From: Xanthobacteraceae bacterium
GTDB taxonomy: Bacteria > Pseudomonadota > Alphaproteobacteria > Rhizobiales > Xanthobacteraceae
Direction of reading: 5' to 3'
DNA: 47,048 nucleotides
Assembly: GCA_030041005.1 (NCBI GenBank)
Contig: JASHOR010000059.1
Location: 1-47,048, forward strand
Both the position numbers and the translations under genes were made by a program. The notes beneath the pieces were generated by a model that worked only from the letters and a program-made list of their open reading frames with translations, searched no databases and had not been told where the DNA came from. Shown here in pieces: positions 33,208 through 41,923 of this stretch. Numbering within the stretch: position 1 is the first letter of the stretch; each line of letters opens with the position of its first letter.

Positions 33208-34176
33208 CTAGCCGGACTCGATGGGCGGGAAAGCATCCCCCGATCGCGCCAGGCTTTCGCGCGCGCGACGGACGTCCTCGTGCATCTGCCGCACCAGATC
33301 GTCGAGCGAGGCGAACATCGTCTCCTCGCGCAGCCAGGCGAGGAAGGCGATATCGATGCAGCGTCCGTAGAGATCGCCCGAAAAATCGAACAGAAAGACC
33401 TCGAGCAGCACGGCGCCGCTGTCAAACATCGGCCGGCGGCCGAAGCTCGCCACGCCGTCGTAGCGGCTGCCGCCGAGGTCGGCGCGCACCGCGTAAATGC
33501 CGTGGCGCAGGCCGCAGGACGGATCGAGCCGCAGGTTCGCGGTCGGAAAGCCGAGTTCGCGGCCGCGCCGATCGCCATGGATCACAGGCCCGCTCACGAA
33601 CCATGGATAACCCAGATATTCGGCCGCCTCGTCGACCCTGCCGGCGGCAAGCGCGGCGCGGATCGGGCCCGAGGCGACGGGACGGCCGTTGTCTTCGAAC
33701 GGAGGCACCACATCGACGGCGAATCCGTACTTTTTTCCCTCCATCTGCAGGAACTCGGGAGAGCCGGAGCGACTCATGCCGAAGTGAAAGTTGAAGCCGA
33801 TGACCGCCCCGCTCACGGCAAGCCGCTCGACCAGGATGCGGCGGACAAACTGTTGCGCAGTGAGTCCGGCAAGGGCGGCATCGAACGTCAGCACGATGGC
33901 GCCATCGAGCCCGGTCGAGGCCAATAGCCGCAGCTTGGCGGTTTCGTCGGTCAGTCGGAACAGTTTGTCACCTGGATTGAAAAAGTCGCGCGGATGCGGT
34001 TCGAATGTCAGCGCCGCTGCCGGCCTTTGCAGGCGGCGGGCACGCTCAATCGCAGTCGAGATGACCACCTTGTGGCCGCGATGCACGCCGTCGAAATTGC
34101 CGACGGCGACGACCGCGCCGCGCAAGGCATCGTCCCCCGCGCCGTCGCGCACGACGAGAAAGCTTTTTGCTGCCAT
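33208..34176 (-). CDS. ribF: Bifunctional riboflavin kinase/FAD synthetase
   Basis: 322 residues. The N-terminal FMN adenylyltransferase domain has VGNFDGVHRGHKVVI and FEPHPRDFF. The loop GFNFHFG is present, and GPIRAALAAGRVDEAAEYLG leads into the C-terminal riboflavin kinase domain with HGDRRGRELGFPTANLR and GVASFGRRPMF. It turns riboflavin into FMN and then FAD in the cytoplasm. Length is normal. Its 3' end is repeated, with a deletion, at 31882-32051. Divergent from the cheY-like gene (269 bp apart). Confidence 0.95.
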   Translation of the reverse strand: MAAKSFLVVRDGAGDDALRGAVVAVGNFDGVHRGHKVVISTAIERARRLQRPAAALTFEPHPRDFFNPGDKLFRLTDETAKLRLLASTGLDGAIVLTFDAALAGLTAQQFVRRILVERLAVSGAVIGFNFHFGMSRSGSPEFLQMEGKKYGFAVDVVPPFEDNGRPVASGPIRAALAAGRVDEAAEYLGYPWFVSGPVIHGDRRGRELGFPTANLRLDPSCGLRHGIYAVRADLGGSRYDGVASFGRRPMFDSGAVLLEVFLFDFSGDLYGRCIDIAFLAWLREETMFASLDDLVRQMHEDVRRARESLARSGDAFPPIESG

Positions 34177-34445
34177 CGGCCGGCAATGGTTAATAATGTG
34201 CTACGCCCGTAGGTGCCGTCGCGACAGCCACCGAGTCAAGTCAGCCGCTGGAAGCCGAGTTGCGGCGCCGCCCTTATCGCAATTAACCCGATCTTCAAAC
34301 CGCGATGCTAATTTTAGCGGCTATCCGGCAGGACCGCTCGGGGGGAGGGCTCCTGCCGCGATCACGATCGGCGATCAAGATCGCCTTTGACCCGGGTTTT
34401 TCGATCCGCGTCGATTGGCCCAACGCGCGCCAGGGGGCGAATGTC

Positions 34446-34847
34446 ATGGCTGTCGATCCGTCAATGCCGGTGCTCGTGGTCGACGACTACCGCACCATGA
34501 TCCGCATCATTCGCAATCTGTTGCGGCAGCTCGGCTTCGCCGATGTTGATGAAGCCAACGACGGCGCCTCGGCGCTCACCAAGATGCGCTCCAGGCGCTA
34601 CGGTCTCGTCATCTCCGATTGGAACATGGAGCCGATGACCGGCTACGACCTGCTGCAGCAGGTGCGGGCCGATCCCGGCCTCGGCGAAACGCCGTTCATC
34701 ATGGTTACGGCCGAGTCCAAGACCGAGAACGTGATCGCGGCCAAGAAGGCCGGTGTGAACAACTACATCGTCAAGCCGTTCAATGCGCAGACGCTGAAAG
34801 CCAAGATCGAGGCGGTATTCGCCGAGAATACCGAGGCCGCCCCGTAA
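34446..34847 (+). CDS. CheY-like single-domain response regulator
   Basis: 133 residues from ATG 34446, with AGGGGG upstream; earlier in-frame codons have no homology. The receiver fold is complete: acidic pair in VLVVDDYRTM, phospho-acceptor Asp in VISDWNMEPMTGYDLL, Thr in MVTAES, and Lys in YIVKPFNAQTL. The W-N-M-E-P-M-T-G run after the Asp is the chemotaxis CheY pattern. No output domain, so it should act by protein contact, at a flagellar motor or as a phosphate sink. No chemotaxis operon is near. The HAD gene is convergent, 19 bp away. Confidence 0.88.
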   Translation: MAVDPSMPVLVVDDYRTMIRIIRNLLRQLGFADVDEANDGASALTKMRSRRYGLVISDWNMEPMTGYDLLQQVRADPGLGETPFIMVTAESKTENVIAAKKAGVNNYIVKPFNAQTLKAKIEAVFAENTEAAP

Positions 34848-34865
34848 CGCCTGCGCTTATGGGTC

Positions 34866-35759
34866 TCACCAGACGAGCCCGCGCAGGATCGCCTTCGGCG
34901 CCACGGCGGCGGCACTGAACATCGCATTCAAGGCGTCGACATCGGGGGCCTCGCGCGAGCCGTATTGTTCGGCATGAAGGGCCGAGGTGACGAACACGCA
35001 ATCGAGCCCGAATGCGGCTGCGCCTCTGAGGTCGGTGCGTACCGAATCGCCGATCGCCAGCACGCGCGGCAGCGGCGGCGGCGTGCCGCCGCGCAAGGAA
35101 GCGGCCCTGGCCAGCGCCGTCTCATAGATCGGGGCGTGCGGCTTGCCGCAATAGACCACCTGTCCGCCCAGCGCTGCATACGCGTCGGCCAGCGCGCCGG
35201 CGCAATAGACCAGCGCGTCGCCGCGTTCGACCACGACATCCGGATTGGCGCAGACCATCAGCAGCGACCGGGCGCGCATCTGGCCGAGCATCCCGCGGTA
35301 GCTGTCGGGCGTCTCGGTGGTATCGTCGAACAGGCCCGAACAGACGACGTAGTCGGCCGTTTCGAGCGGAGCGAACGCCACGTCGAGCCCGGCGAAAATC
35401 GGCAGGTCGCGCTGTGGACCGAGGTGGAATACGCGCTGGCGCAGCCTCGCCTCGACCAGGCTGCGCGTCACATCGCCGGAACTGACGATGGCGTCGTAGG
35501 CCTCGTGCGGCACCGCGAGCCGGTCGAGGATGCGTCGCACGGCGGCACCAGGCCGCGGCGCATTGGTGATCAGGATCGCCGTGCCGCCGCGCTCGCGAAA
35601 ACGTCTCAGCGCCGCGCAGGCCTCGGTGAAGGCAGCAATGCCGTTATGCAGGACGCCCCAGACGTCGCAGAACAACACGTCATAATGATCGGCAAGCGGC
35701 GCAAATCGTTCGATGAGCGGCACGCCGGTTGACGATGAAGGGGCGTTGTCGCCGGTCAT
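34866..35759 (-). CDS. HAD-superfamily hydrolase (TIGR01459/NagD-like, class IIA)
   Basis: 297 residues. HAD motif I is FCDVWGVLHNG, with the nucleophile Asp32 but Trp two residues later where most phosphatases have the general acid Asp; a DxWG motif is usual in this alphaproteobacterial subfamily. Motif II is ILITNAPRPGAAV, a lysine lies in VYCGKPHAPIYE, and motif III is VLAIGDSVRTDLRGAAAFGL. Its substrate is unknown, probably a small phosphorylated metabolite. Starts at ATG 35759. Confidence 0.9.
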   Translation of the reverse strand: MTGDNAPSSSTGVPLIERFAPLADHYDVLFCDVWGVLHNGIAAFTEACAALRRFRERGGTAILITNAPRPGAAVRRILDRLAVPHEAYDAIVSSGDVTRSLVEARLRQRVFHLGPQRDLPIFAGLDVAFAPLETADYVVCSGLFDDTTETPDSYRGMLGQMRARSLLMVCANPDVVVERGDALVYCAGALADAYAALGGQVVYCGKPHAPIYETALARAASLRGGTPPPLPRVLAIGDSVRTDLRGAAAFGLDCVFVTSALHAEQYGSREAPDVDALNAMFSAAAVAPKAILRGLVW

Positions 35760-35855
35760 CGCAACGCGTGCGTTGCGCGAGCCGTCCGGGTTCGCTCGCC
35801 TGTCGATCTGACCGGCTTCGTCGCTTCGCGCCTCACGCCGACGGTCACCTTCGTG

Positions 35856-37454
35856 TCAGCTCCGCGCCGCGCCGGCACGAAGAAGCTGCGCGAGCGGCTT
35901 GCGCCCGTCGCCAACCGCCGATTGGCTCGCCGCGATTGCGGCTGGGGCGAGGGGACTGGCGCCGTCAGGCGGCTCTGCGGGGCTGGTCTTGCCGCGACCC
36001 TGATCCGTTTCGCTGATTGCGCCGCCCAGTGCTTCGGGACGTACCGGCCGCGGCGGCGCGAACAAAAAGCCCTGTCCGAAGCGGACATCGTAATCGAGCA
36101 GATCCACCACGGTATTTTCATTCTCGATCCGATCGGCAACCAGATCGATACCGAAACGCGCAAGCAAGTCGGAAAGATCGGCCGGATGGATGTCGGTGGA
36201 AACGCTGCCGACGCGGTTGAGCAGCAGCGCCGCCGAGGTCTTGATGAAGCGGAATCCCCGCTCGCTCAATTCGCGCGGCTCGACGCGAAGGTCGCTGAGA
36301 TTGTCCATGGAAAAGCGGAAGCCACGCTCGCTCAGCGCCGCCAGGCTTTCGTGCTCGATTGGCCCCATGGCTCGGACCGCGCTCTGGGTGAACTCGAGGA
36401 CCAGCGAAGCTGCGATCGCCCGATTGGCCTCCAGGTACTCGAGAAATTGCGGGAAGGCGGCGTCGGTCAAGGTGGCGCTCGACAGGTTGCAAAAAACGCC
36501 GATATCGCGGTTTTTAAGCAGCAGCCGCCGGACCACCTGCACGCACCGCCGCGCCATGAGATGGTCCAGTTTCGGCATCAGCGAGCCGGCTTCGGAATAT
36601 CTGAGAAAATTCGCCGCCGCGACCACGTCGCCGTTTTCGGCCTTGAGCCGAGACAAGGCCTCGTAAAAGCGCACCTTGCGTTGCGGCAGCATCACGAGTG
36701 GCTGCAGATAGACGTCGATCTTGCCGGACTCCACGGCAGTGCGGATCGTGGCAATGATGCCGTCGCGGTCGAGGCCGTTGAAGGCCGCAATCGGCGGCTC
36801 GGCTGCTGCGGGAGGCGTTGCCGGCGGGGCAGCCGGCGCCGTCACAGCGGTGGACGCATTGTCCGCGGAAGCTCCACCGACGGACGCTCCTTTGGTGGAA
36901 GCGCCCTCCATGGACGGCGCAGCCACCGACGGCGCAGCCGGGGGCGTGGAGGGTGCCGCCATCGGCGCCACGCCCGCGTCGCCGGGTATCGCCGCCACAG
37001 GCGCGCTCGCGACGACGGTATTCTCGTTCCCGTGCGATTTGGCGCGGTCGCCGCCAAGCGCTACTTCATGGGCCGCGACCGAATCCGCGAGTTCTCTCAC
37101 CAGACCGGAGAGTTCCTCGACTTCGATGGCGAGCGGCTCGGCCGCTGCCAGGGATCGCTCGAGTACCTGTTCGATCTTCTTGTCCATGGCGTTGAGCCGC
37201 AGCCCGACTTCGCCAATCTGGCGCGCCAGATCGCCGGAATTGCGCGACAGGGCGGAAATCTGACCGCTCGCCTCGGCGCGATCGCGCAGGCGCGCCACAA
37301 CGGCGTTATAGACCGCAAGCGCGGTCAGCACGCCGAGCGCGATCAAGGCCGATTCCGCCCCGGTCAGGCCTATGCGAAGATAGGCGACGATACCCAGCGA
37401 AGCGGCGATGAGCACCATGCAGCCGGCGATGAACATCGCGCTAACGCGGACCAT
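35856..37454 (-). CDS. Membrane-anchored EAL-domain protein, probably catalytically inactive
   Basis: 532 residues from ATG 37454 with AAGGGAG upstream. Two transmembrane helices (about residues 5-25 and 33-52), a coiled coil (LARQIGEVGLRLNAMDKKIE), a Pro/Ala/Ser-rich linker (about 160-230) and a C-terminal EAL domain (about 240-490). The EALSRL motif and NLSS are kept, but the metal-binding DDFG is DNLS (RFSMDNLSDL) and the ExTE glutamate is Gln (LEFTQS). Loss of the second Asp usually abolishes c-di-GMP hydrolysis, so it may be a c-di-GMP receptor or a protein-interaction module. No GGDEF domain. Confidence 0.85.
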   Translation of the reverse strand: MVRVSAMFIAGCMVLIAASLGIVAYLRIGLTGAESALIALGVLTALAVYNAVVARLRDRAEASGQISALSRNSGDLARQIGEVGLRLNAMDKKIEQVLERSLAAAEPLAIEVEELSGLVRELADSVAAHEVALGGDRAKSHGNENTVVASAPVAAIPGDAGVAPMAAPSTPPAAPSVAAPSMEGASTKGASVGGASADNASTAVTAPAAPPATPPAAAEPPIAAFNGLDRDGIIATIRTAVESGKIDVYLQPLVMLPQRKVRFYEALSRLKAENGDVVAAANFLRYSEAGSLMPKLDHLMARRCVQVVRRLLLKNRDIGVFCNLSSATLTDAAFPQFLEYLEANRAIAASLVLEFTQSAVRAMGPIEHESLAALSERGFRFSMDNLSDLRVEPRELSERGFRFIKTSAALLLNRVGSVSTDIHPADLSDLLARFGIDLVADRIENENTVVDLLDYDVRFGQGFLFAPPRPVRPEALGGAISETDQGRGKTSPAEPPDGASPLAPAAIAASQSAVGDGRKPLAQLLRAGAARS

Positions 37455-37680
37455 GCCGAACTCCCTTGGCCTTGCCGCAGGCGGTGCGAACCACACCGAT
37501 TCGCCGTACAGTTACTTTCTATTGCGCGCGGGCGCGTGTCCATCCACAAGCGGGATCATGCCGCCGGTTCCGGCCAATCCACCGAATCGAGACGGCGCCC
37601 GCGCTATGGTTCTATGAGGGTGCATTGTTATCTACCCCTACAGCCTCCGTTTTGACATGGTACGGGGATTGGGCCGCTTG

Positions 37681-39330
37681 ATGACCGACACGCCTAGTTC
37701 GGCCGCGATTTTGACGTCGTCGCCGCCGTCGACGACCAGATGCGGGCTGATCGGCTGGATTGAACGCCGACCGGGTTCGGCGTTCTGCGCGTTCCTCGGC
37801 ATCCATTTCGCGGTGTGGACGGCGTTGCCGACGCTGCTTTATGCCAATCTGCCGCTCGATCTGATCGAGGCGCTCACCTACGGCCGCGAATGGGTGCTCG
37901 GCTCCGACAAGCTGCCGCCGCTGCCGTGGTGGCTGGTCGAGATCACGTACCGGCTGTTTGGCGCCGACATCGCCTATTATGCCCTGGCCGAAATCATTGT
38001 CGGCATCGCCTTCGCCCTGGTCTGGGCGACGGCCCGCCCGCTGGTCGGCCCGACTCGTGCGCTGGTCGCCATCCTGATCATCGACGGGTTGCATTACTTC
38101 CAGTACACGGCGGTCAAGTTCAATCACGACGTCATCCAACTGCCGTTCTGGGCGCTCGCCGGCTACGCGCTCCATGCCGTGCTCAAGCGCCGGCAACTTC
38201 GCTACTGGCTGCTGCTCGGCGTGGCTTTCGGCGGCGCGCTCTGGGCCAAATATTTCGTGGTGGTGCTGGCCGCGCCCTATGCGCTCTTTCTCATCTTCGA
38301 CCGCGAGGCGCGCGGCGTCTGGCGGACGCCCGGTCCGTGGCTCGGTATCGCGCTGGCGTTTCTGATCACCAGTCCTCACCTGGTCTGGCTGCTCGAGAAC
38401 CGCTTCGTACCGTTTTATTATGTCGATGAGAGGTCGGCGCCGGTCTACGGCTGGTACGATCATCTCTTGCATCCGACCTGCTTCTTGCTCGGGCAACTCT
38501 TCTTCCTGCTGCCGACGCTGTTTATCGCCGCGATCTACCTGTGGCCGCGAAGGCGCACGGTAAAGGCTGTCATCGCCTCCATGCGAGCGGATTGGCGGCG
38601 CAGGTCGCACGCAATCGCGCCGGGCGCGCAAGCCGATGCGCCGCCTGCGGACCAGGCAGACACGGGACCACAATACGGCGCCGATGATTTCGATCGCCGT
38701 ATCGTCACCCTGATGGCCTTTGGGCCGGCCGCGGCCATGCTGGTGTTGATCGGGATCAGTGGACGCGGCGCCATCACCATGTGGGGTTATCCGCTCTGGC
38801 TCTTTCTCGGCCTCTGGATCGTGCTGTTCTTGCCGAGGTCACTCGAAGCGCTGCGGCTGCGCCGCGTCGTCGTGGCCTGGAGTTTGGTGTTTCTCGCCCT
38901 GGCGCTGGCATTTACCGCCGACTACACGGTGCTGCCGCCGCTCGACCACCGCTACCGCGCCGCGTTCTTTCCCGGCTCCAAGCTCGCCAAGATCCTGACG
39001 GCGCGTTTTCACGCCGCCACGGGCGACAAGAAGCTGCGCTACGTGATCGCCTCCATGTGGCTTGGCGGCAACGTCGCCCACTATTCGCCGGATCAGCCGC
39101 ACGTCGTCATCGACGGTCTGCCGCGTCGCGCGCCATGGGTCGATCTCAAGAACCTGCGCGCCAAGGGTGCGATCCTGGTTTGGGACACAGGCGATTTGCA
39201 ACACCTGCCCGCACCGTTTGCCGAGATCGCTCCCGGGGCCCGGGTGGGCGTGCCGTTTGCGCTTCCCGCGCGCCGTTTCGGCGCCACCATTACGACGTTC
39301 GGCTGGGCAATCTTGATGCCGGAGCATTAG
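37681..39330 (+). CDS. GT39-type (ArnT/PMT-like) membrane glycosyltransferase
   Basis: 549 residues from ATG 37681 (MTDTPSSAAIL). Ten or more hydrophobic helices. The first periplasmic loop has the acidic pattern of GT-C enzymes (LPLDLIEALTYGREWVLGSD, then KLPPLPWWLVEI). A hydrophilic insert lies at about 315-340 and a soluble C-terminal part at about 430-549. Such enzymes use polyprenyl-phosphate sugars to glycosylate lipid or protein on the periplasmic side. Acceptor unknown; no sugar-synthesis genes are nearby. Followed by mutL. Confidence 0.85.
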   Translation: MTDTPSSAAILTSSPPSTTRCGLIGWIERRPGSAFCAFLGIHFAVWTALPTLLYANLPLDLIEALTYGREWVLGSDKLPPLPWWLVEITYRLFGADIAYYALAEIIVGIAFALVWATARPLVGPTRALVAILIIDGLHYFQYTAVKFNHDVIQLPFWALAGYALHAVLKRRQLRYWLLLGVAFGGALWAKYFVVVLAAPYALFLIFDREARGVWRTPGPWLGIALAFLITSPHLVWLLENRFVPFYYVDERSAPVYGWYDHLLHPTCFLLGQLFFLLPTLFIAAIYLWPRRRTVKAVIASMRADWRRRSHAIAPGAQADAPPADQADTGPQYGADDFDRRIVTLMAFGPAAAMLVLIGISGRGAITMWGYPLWLFLGLWIVLFLPRSLEALRLRRVVVAWSLVFLALALAFTADYTVLPPLDHRYRAAFFPGSKLAKILTARFHAATGDKKLRYVIASMWLGGNVAHYSPDQPHVVIDGLPRRAPWVDLKNLRAKGAILVWDTGDLQHLPAPFAEIAPGARVGVPFALPARRFGATITTFGWAILMPEH

Positions 39331-39447
39331 GCTTTCATTGACGCGTGGGGACGGACCGGCGGAGCAAGCGTTGCCGATTTGCCGCCGGGCGCAACAGCGT
39401 TACGCCGCCGCTCAAACCCGGCTACCGTCTGCTGAACCGAGTCGCCT

Positions 39448-41277
39448 ATGCCCGTTCGCCACCTCAGCGAGGCCATCGTCAATCGCATCGCCGCCGGCGA
39501 GGTGGTCGAGCGCCCGGCAAGCGTCGTCAAGGAACTGATTGAGAACGCGCTCGATGCCGGCGCGCACCGCATCGACGTTTTCACCGATGGCGGCGGGCGC
39601 CGGCTGATCGGCGTTACCGACGACGGCGAGGGTATGACGCGCGCCGATCTCGATCTGGCGGTCGAGCGCCACGCCACGTCGAAAATTGCCGACAACGACC
39701 TCGTTTCCATCCGCACCCTTGGCTTCCGCGGCGAAGCGCTGCCGTCGATCGGGGCGGTGGCGCGACTTTCGATCGCGAGCCGGCACGCCAGTGAGCCGCA
39801 CGCCTGGGCCATCGGGGTCGATGCCGGAGCGAAATCGCCGATCAGGCCTGCCGCGCTTACGGCGGGGACCCGCGTCGAGGTCCGCGATCTGTTCTACGCC
39901 ACGCCGGCGCGGCTGAAATTTCTCAAGCTCGACCGCACAGAGGCGGAAGCGGTGCGCGAAGTGGTGCGCCGGCTGGCCATGAGCCGGCCGGACGTGGCCT
40001 TTGCGCTTGCCGGCGAAGAGCGCCTGCCGGTCACTTTCGCTGCGGCGCTGCCCGGCGCGGCCGGGCGACTCGCGCGGCTTGGCGACGTGCTCGGCGCGGA
40101 TTTTCGTCTCAATGCCGTCGCCGTGACCGCCGCGCGCGAGGGCATTGAAATCGACGGCTATGCGGCGCTGCCGACGCTGACCCGGGCCAACGCGCTTGGC
40201 CAATATCTGTTCGTCAACGACAGGCCGGTGCGCGACAAGCTGCTGATTGGCGCGGTGCGCGCGGCTTACGCCGATTATCTGCCGCGCGATCGCCATCCGC
40301 TCGTGGCGTTGTTCGTGACGCTGCCGGCGGGCGAGGTCGACGTCAACGTCCATCCGGCCAAGACCGAGGTGCGCTTTCGCAATGCCGGTCTGGTGCGCGC
40401 GCTCATCGTCCATGCGCTCAAAACCGCGCTCGGCCGCGACGCCACCCGCGCCGCGACCACCGGGGGAAGCGCGACGATCGCGGCATTCCGCCCCTCGGGC
40501 ATCGGGCCGCACACCGCTTCATGGGATTGGCGGCGCTCGCCGGCTCTGCCAGCGGGCGGGAGCTTTCCGCAAGCGGGCTCGCGCGCCGGAGGGCTTGCCG
40601 AAGCGGTACAGACCGCCTTCGACACGGGGGCCCCGGCGGCCGATGCACGCGGCTTCCTCGCTGTATCCGGGGACGAAATTTCCGCCGCCGCGCTCGACCA
40701 TCCGCTCGGCGCGGCGCGCGCGCAGATGCATGAGACCTACATCGTCGCCCAGACCCGTGACGGTCTCGTCATTGTCGACCAGCACGCGGCGCACGAACGC
40801 ATCGTTTATGAGAAGCTGAAAGCGGCGCTGGAGGCGAGCGGCGTCGCCCGCCAGATCCTGCTCATTCCCGAGATCATCGACCTCGACGAGGCCGAGCTGC
40901 ATCGTCTGCTGGCGCACAGTGACGAACTGGCGCGCTACGGTCTTGTGATCGAAGGCTTCGGCCCGGGGGCGGTGGCGCTCCGCGAGACTCCTTCGCTGCT
41001 CGGCGAGATCGACGGCGCGGGCCTGGTTCGCGATCTCGCCGAACACGTCAGCGAGTGGGACGAAACCGTGCCGCTCGAGCGCCGGCTGATGGCGGTCGCC
41101 TCGTCCATGGCCTGTCACGGCTCGGTGCGCGCCGGGCGCCGTCTCAAGCCCGAGGAAATGAACGCGCTGCTTCGTGAAATGGAGGCGACGCCGAATTCCG
41201 GTCAATGCAATCATGGCCGGCCGACTTATGTGGAACTGAAGCTCGCCGACATCGAGCGGCTGTTCGGACGGCGTTGA
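39448..41277 (+). CDS. mutL: DNA mismatch repair protein MutL
   Basis: 609 residues. The N-terminal GHKL ATPase has NRIAAGEVVERPASVVKEL, TDDGEGM and LGFRGEALPSI. A Pro/Ala-rich linker (about 335-425) leads to the C-terminal dimerisation and endonuclease domain with the DQHAAHERIVYE motif (DQHA-x2-E-x4-E), ACHGSVRAG and GQCNHGRP. These nuclease motifs mean this MutL nicks DNA, as in bacteria lacking MutH. Starts at ATG 39448. Confidence 0.96.
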   Translation: MPVRHLSEAIVNRIAAGEVVERPASVVKELIENALDAGAHRIDVFTDGGGRRLIGVTDDGEGMTRADLDLAVERHATSKIADNDLVSIRTLGFRGEALPSIGAVARLSIASRHASEPHAWAIGVDAGAKSPIRPAALTAGTRVEVRDLFYATPARLKFLKLDRTEAEAVREVVRRLAMSRPDVAFALAGEERLPVTFAAALPGAAGRLARLGDVLGADFRLNAVAVTAAREGIEIDGYAALPTLTRANALGQYLFVNDRPVRDKLLIGAVRAAYADYLPRDRHPLVALFVTLPAGEVDVNVHPAKTEVRFRNAGLVRALIVHALKTALGRDATRAATTGGSATIAAFRPSGIGPHTASWDWRRSPALPAGGSFPQAGSRAGGLAEAVQTAFDTGAPAADARGFLAVSGDEISAAALDHPLGAARAQMHETYIVAQTRDGLVIVDQHAAHERIVYEKLKAALEASGVARQILLIPEIIDLDEAELHRLLAHSDELARYGLVIEGFGPGAVALRETPSLLGEIDGAGLVRDLAEHVSEWDETVPLERRLMAVASSMACHGSVRAGRRLKPEEMNALLREMEATPNSGQCNHGRPTYVELKLADIERLFGRR

Positions 41278-41350
41278 ATCGCGGCAACGCGCAAGCGCCG
41301 CGGATTGCGCGCATCGGACGCGCGATTCGAGTGTGCGCGGTCGGCACGAT

Positions 41351-41923
41351 TTACGCCCCGCCGGATTCCGGCACGAAGCGCAGAATGATCAACTCGGTTT
41401 CGACGTAGCGGCGCCGTTCCAGCTCGGAGAATGCAAGCGGGGCGGCGAATTGCGATCGCGCCGCTTCTTCGACCACGATGAGTGCGCCGGGAGTAAGCCA
41501 TCCGCCGGCGCGGGCGCTGGCGAGCGCCAGTTCCGCGAGACCCCGGCCGTAAGGCGGGTCGAGGAATGCGAGCGAAAACGGTTCGAGCGGGTGGGCGGCG
41601 CCAAGGCTCGCGGCGTCGCGGCGAAAGACGCGCGTTTGCCCGCCCAGTCCGAGCGCGGCGATATTCTCGCGCAGGAGCGCACGCGCTTGCGCGCTGTCGT
41701 CGATGAACAGCGCAAATGCCGCGCCGCGCGACAGCGCCTCGATTCCGAGGGCGCCGGTGCCGGCAAACAGATCGAGCACGCGCGCCCCGCTGACCGGATC
41801 GCCGTAGGCGTGGATCAGAATGTTGAACAACGCCTCGCGCAGGCGGTCGGCTGTCGGGCGGATGGCGATCGATTTCGGCGCGGCGAGCGTTCGCCCGCGC
41901 AGCCGTCCGCCGACGATCCTCAC
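41351..41923 (-). CDS. rsmD: 16S rRNA (guanine966-N2)-methyltransferase RsmD
   Basis: 190 residues from GTG 41923, whose GTGA overlaps the stop of the pseudouridine synthase gene. Motifs: the N-terminal RIVGGRLRGRTLAAP, RPTADRLREALFNIL, the SAM-binding VLDLFAGTGALGIEALSRGA, and the catalytic LAFLDPPYGRGL. Methylates G966 in 16S rRNA. Translationally coupled to rluB. Confidence 0.95.
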   Translation of the reverse strand: MRIVGGRLRGRTLAAPKSIAIRPTADRLREALFNILIHAYGDPVSGARVLDLFAGTGALGIEALSRGAAFALFIDDSAQARALLRENIAALGLGGQTRVFRRDAASLGAAHPLEPFSLAFLDPPYGRGLAELALASARAGGWLTPGALIVVEEAARSQFAAPLAFSELERRRYVETELIILRFVPESGGA

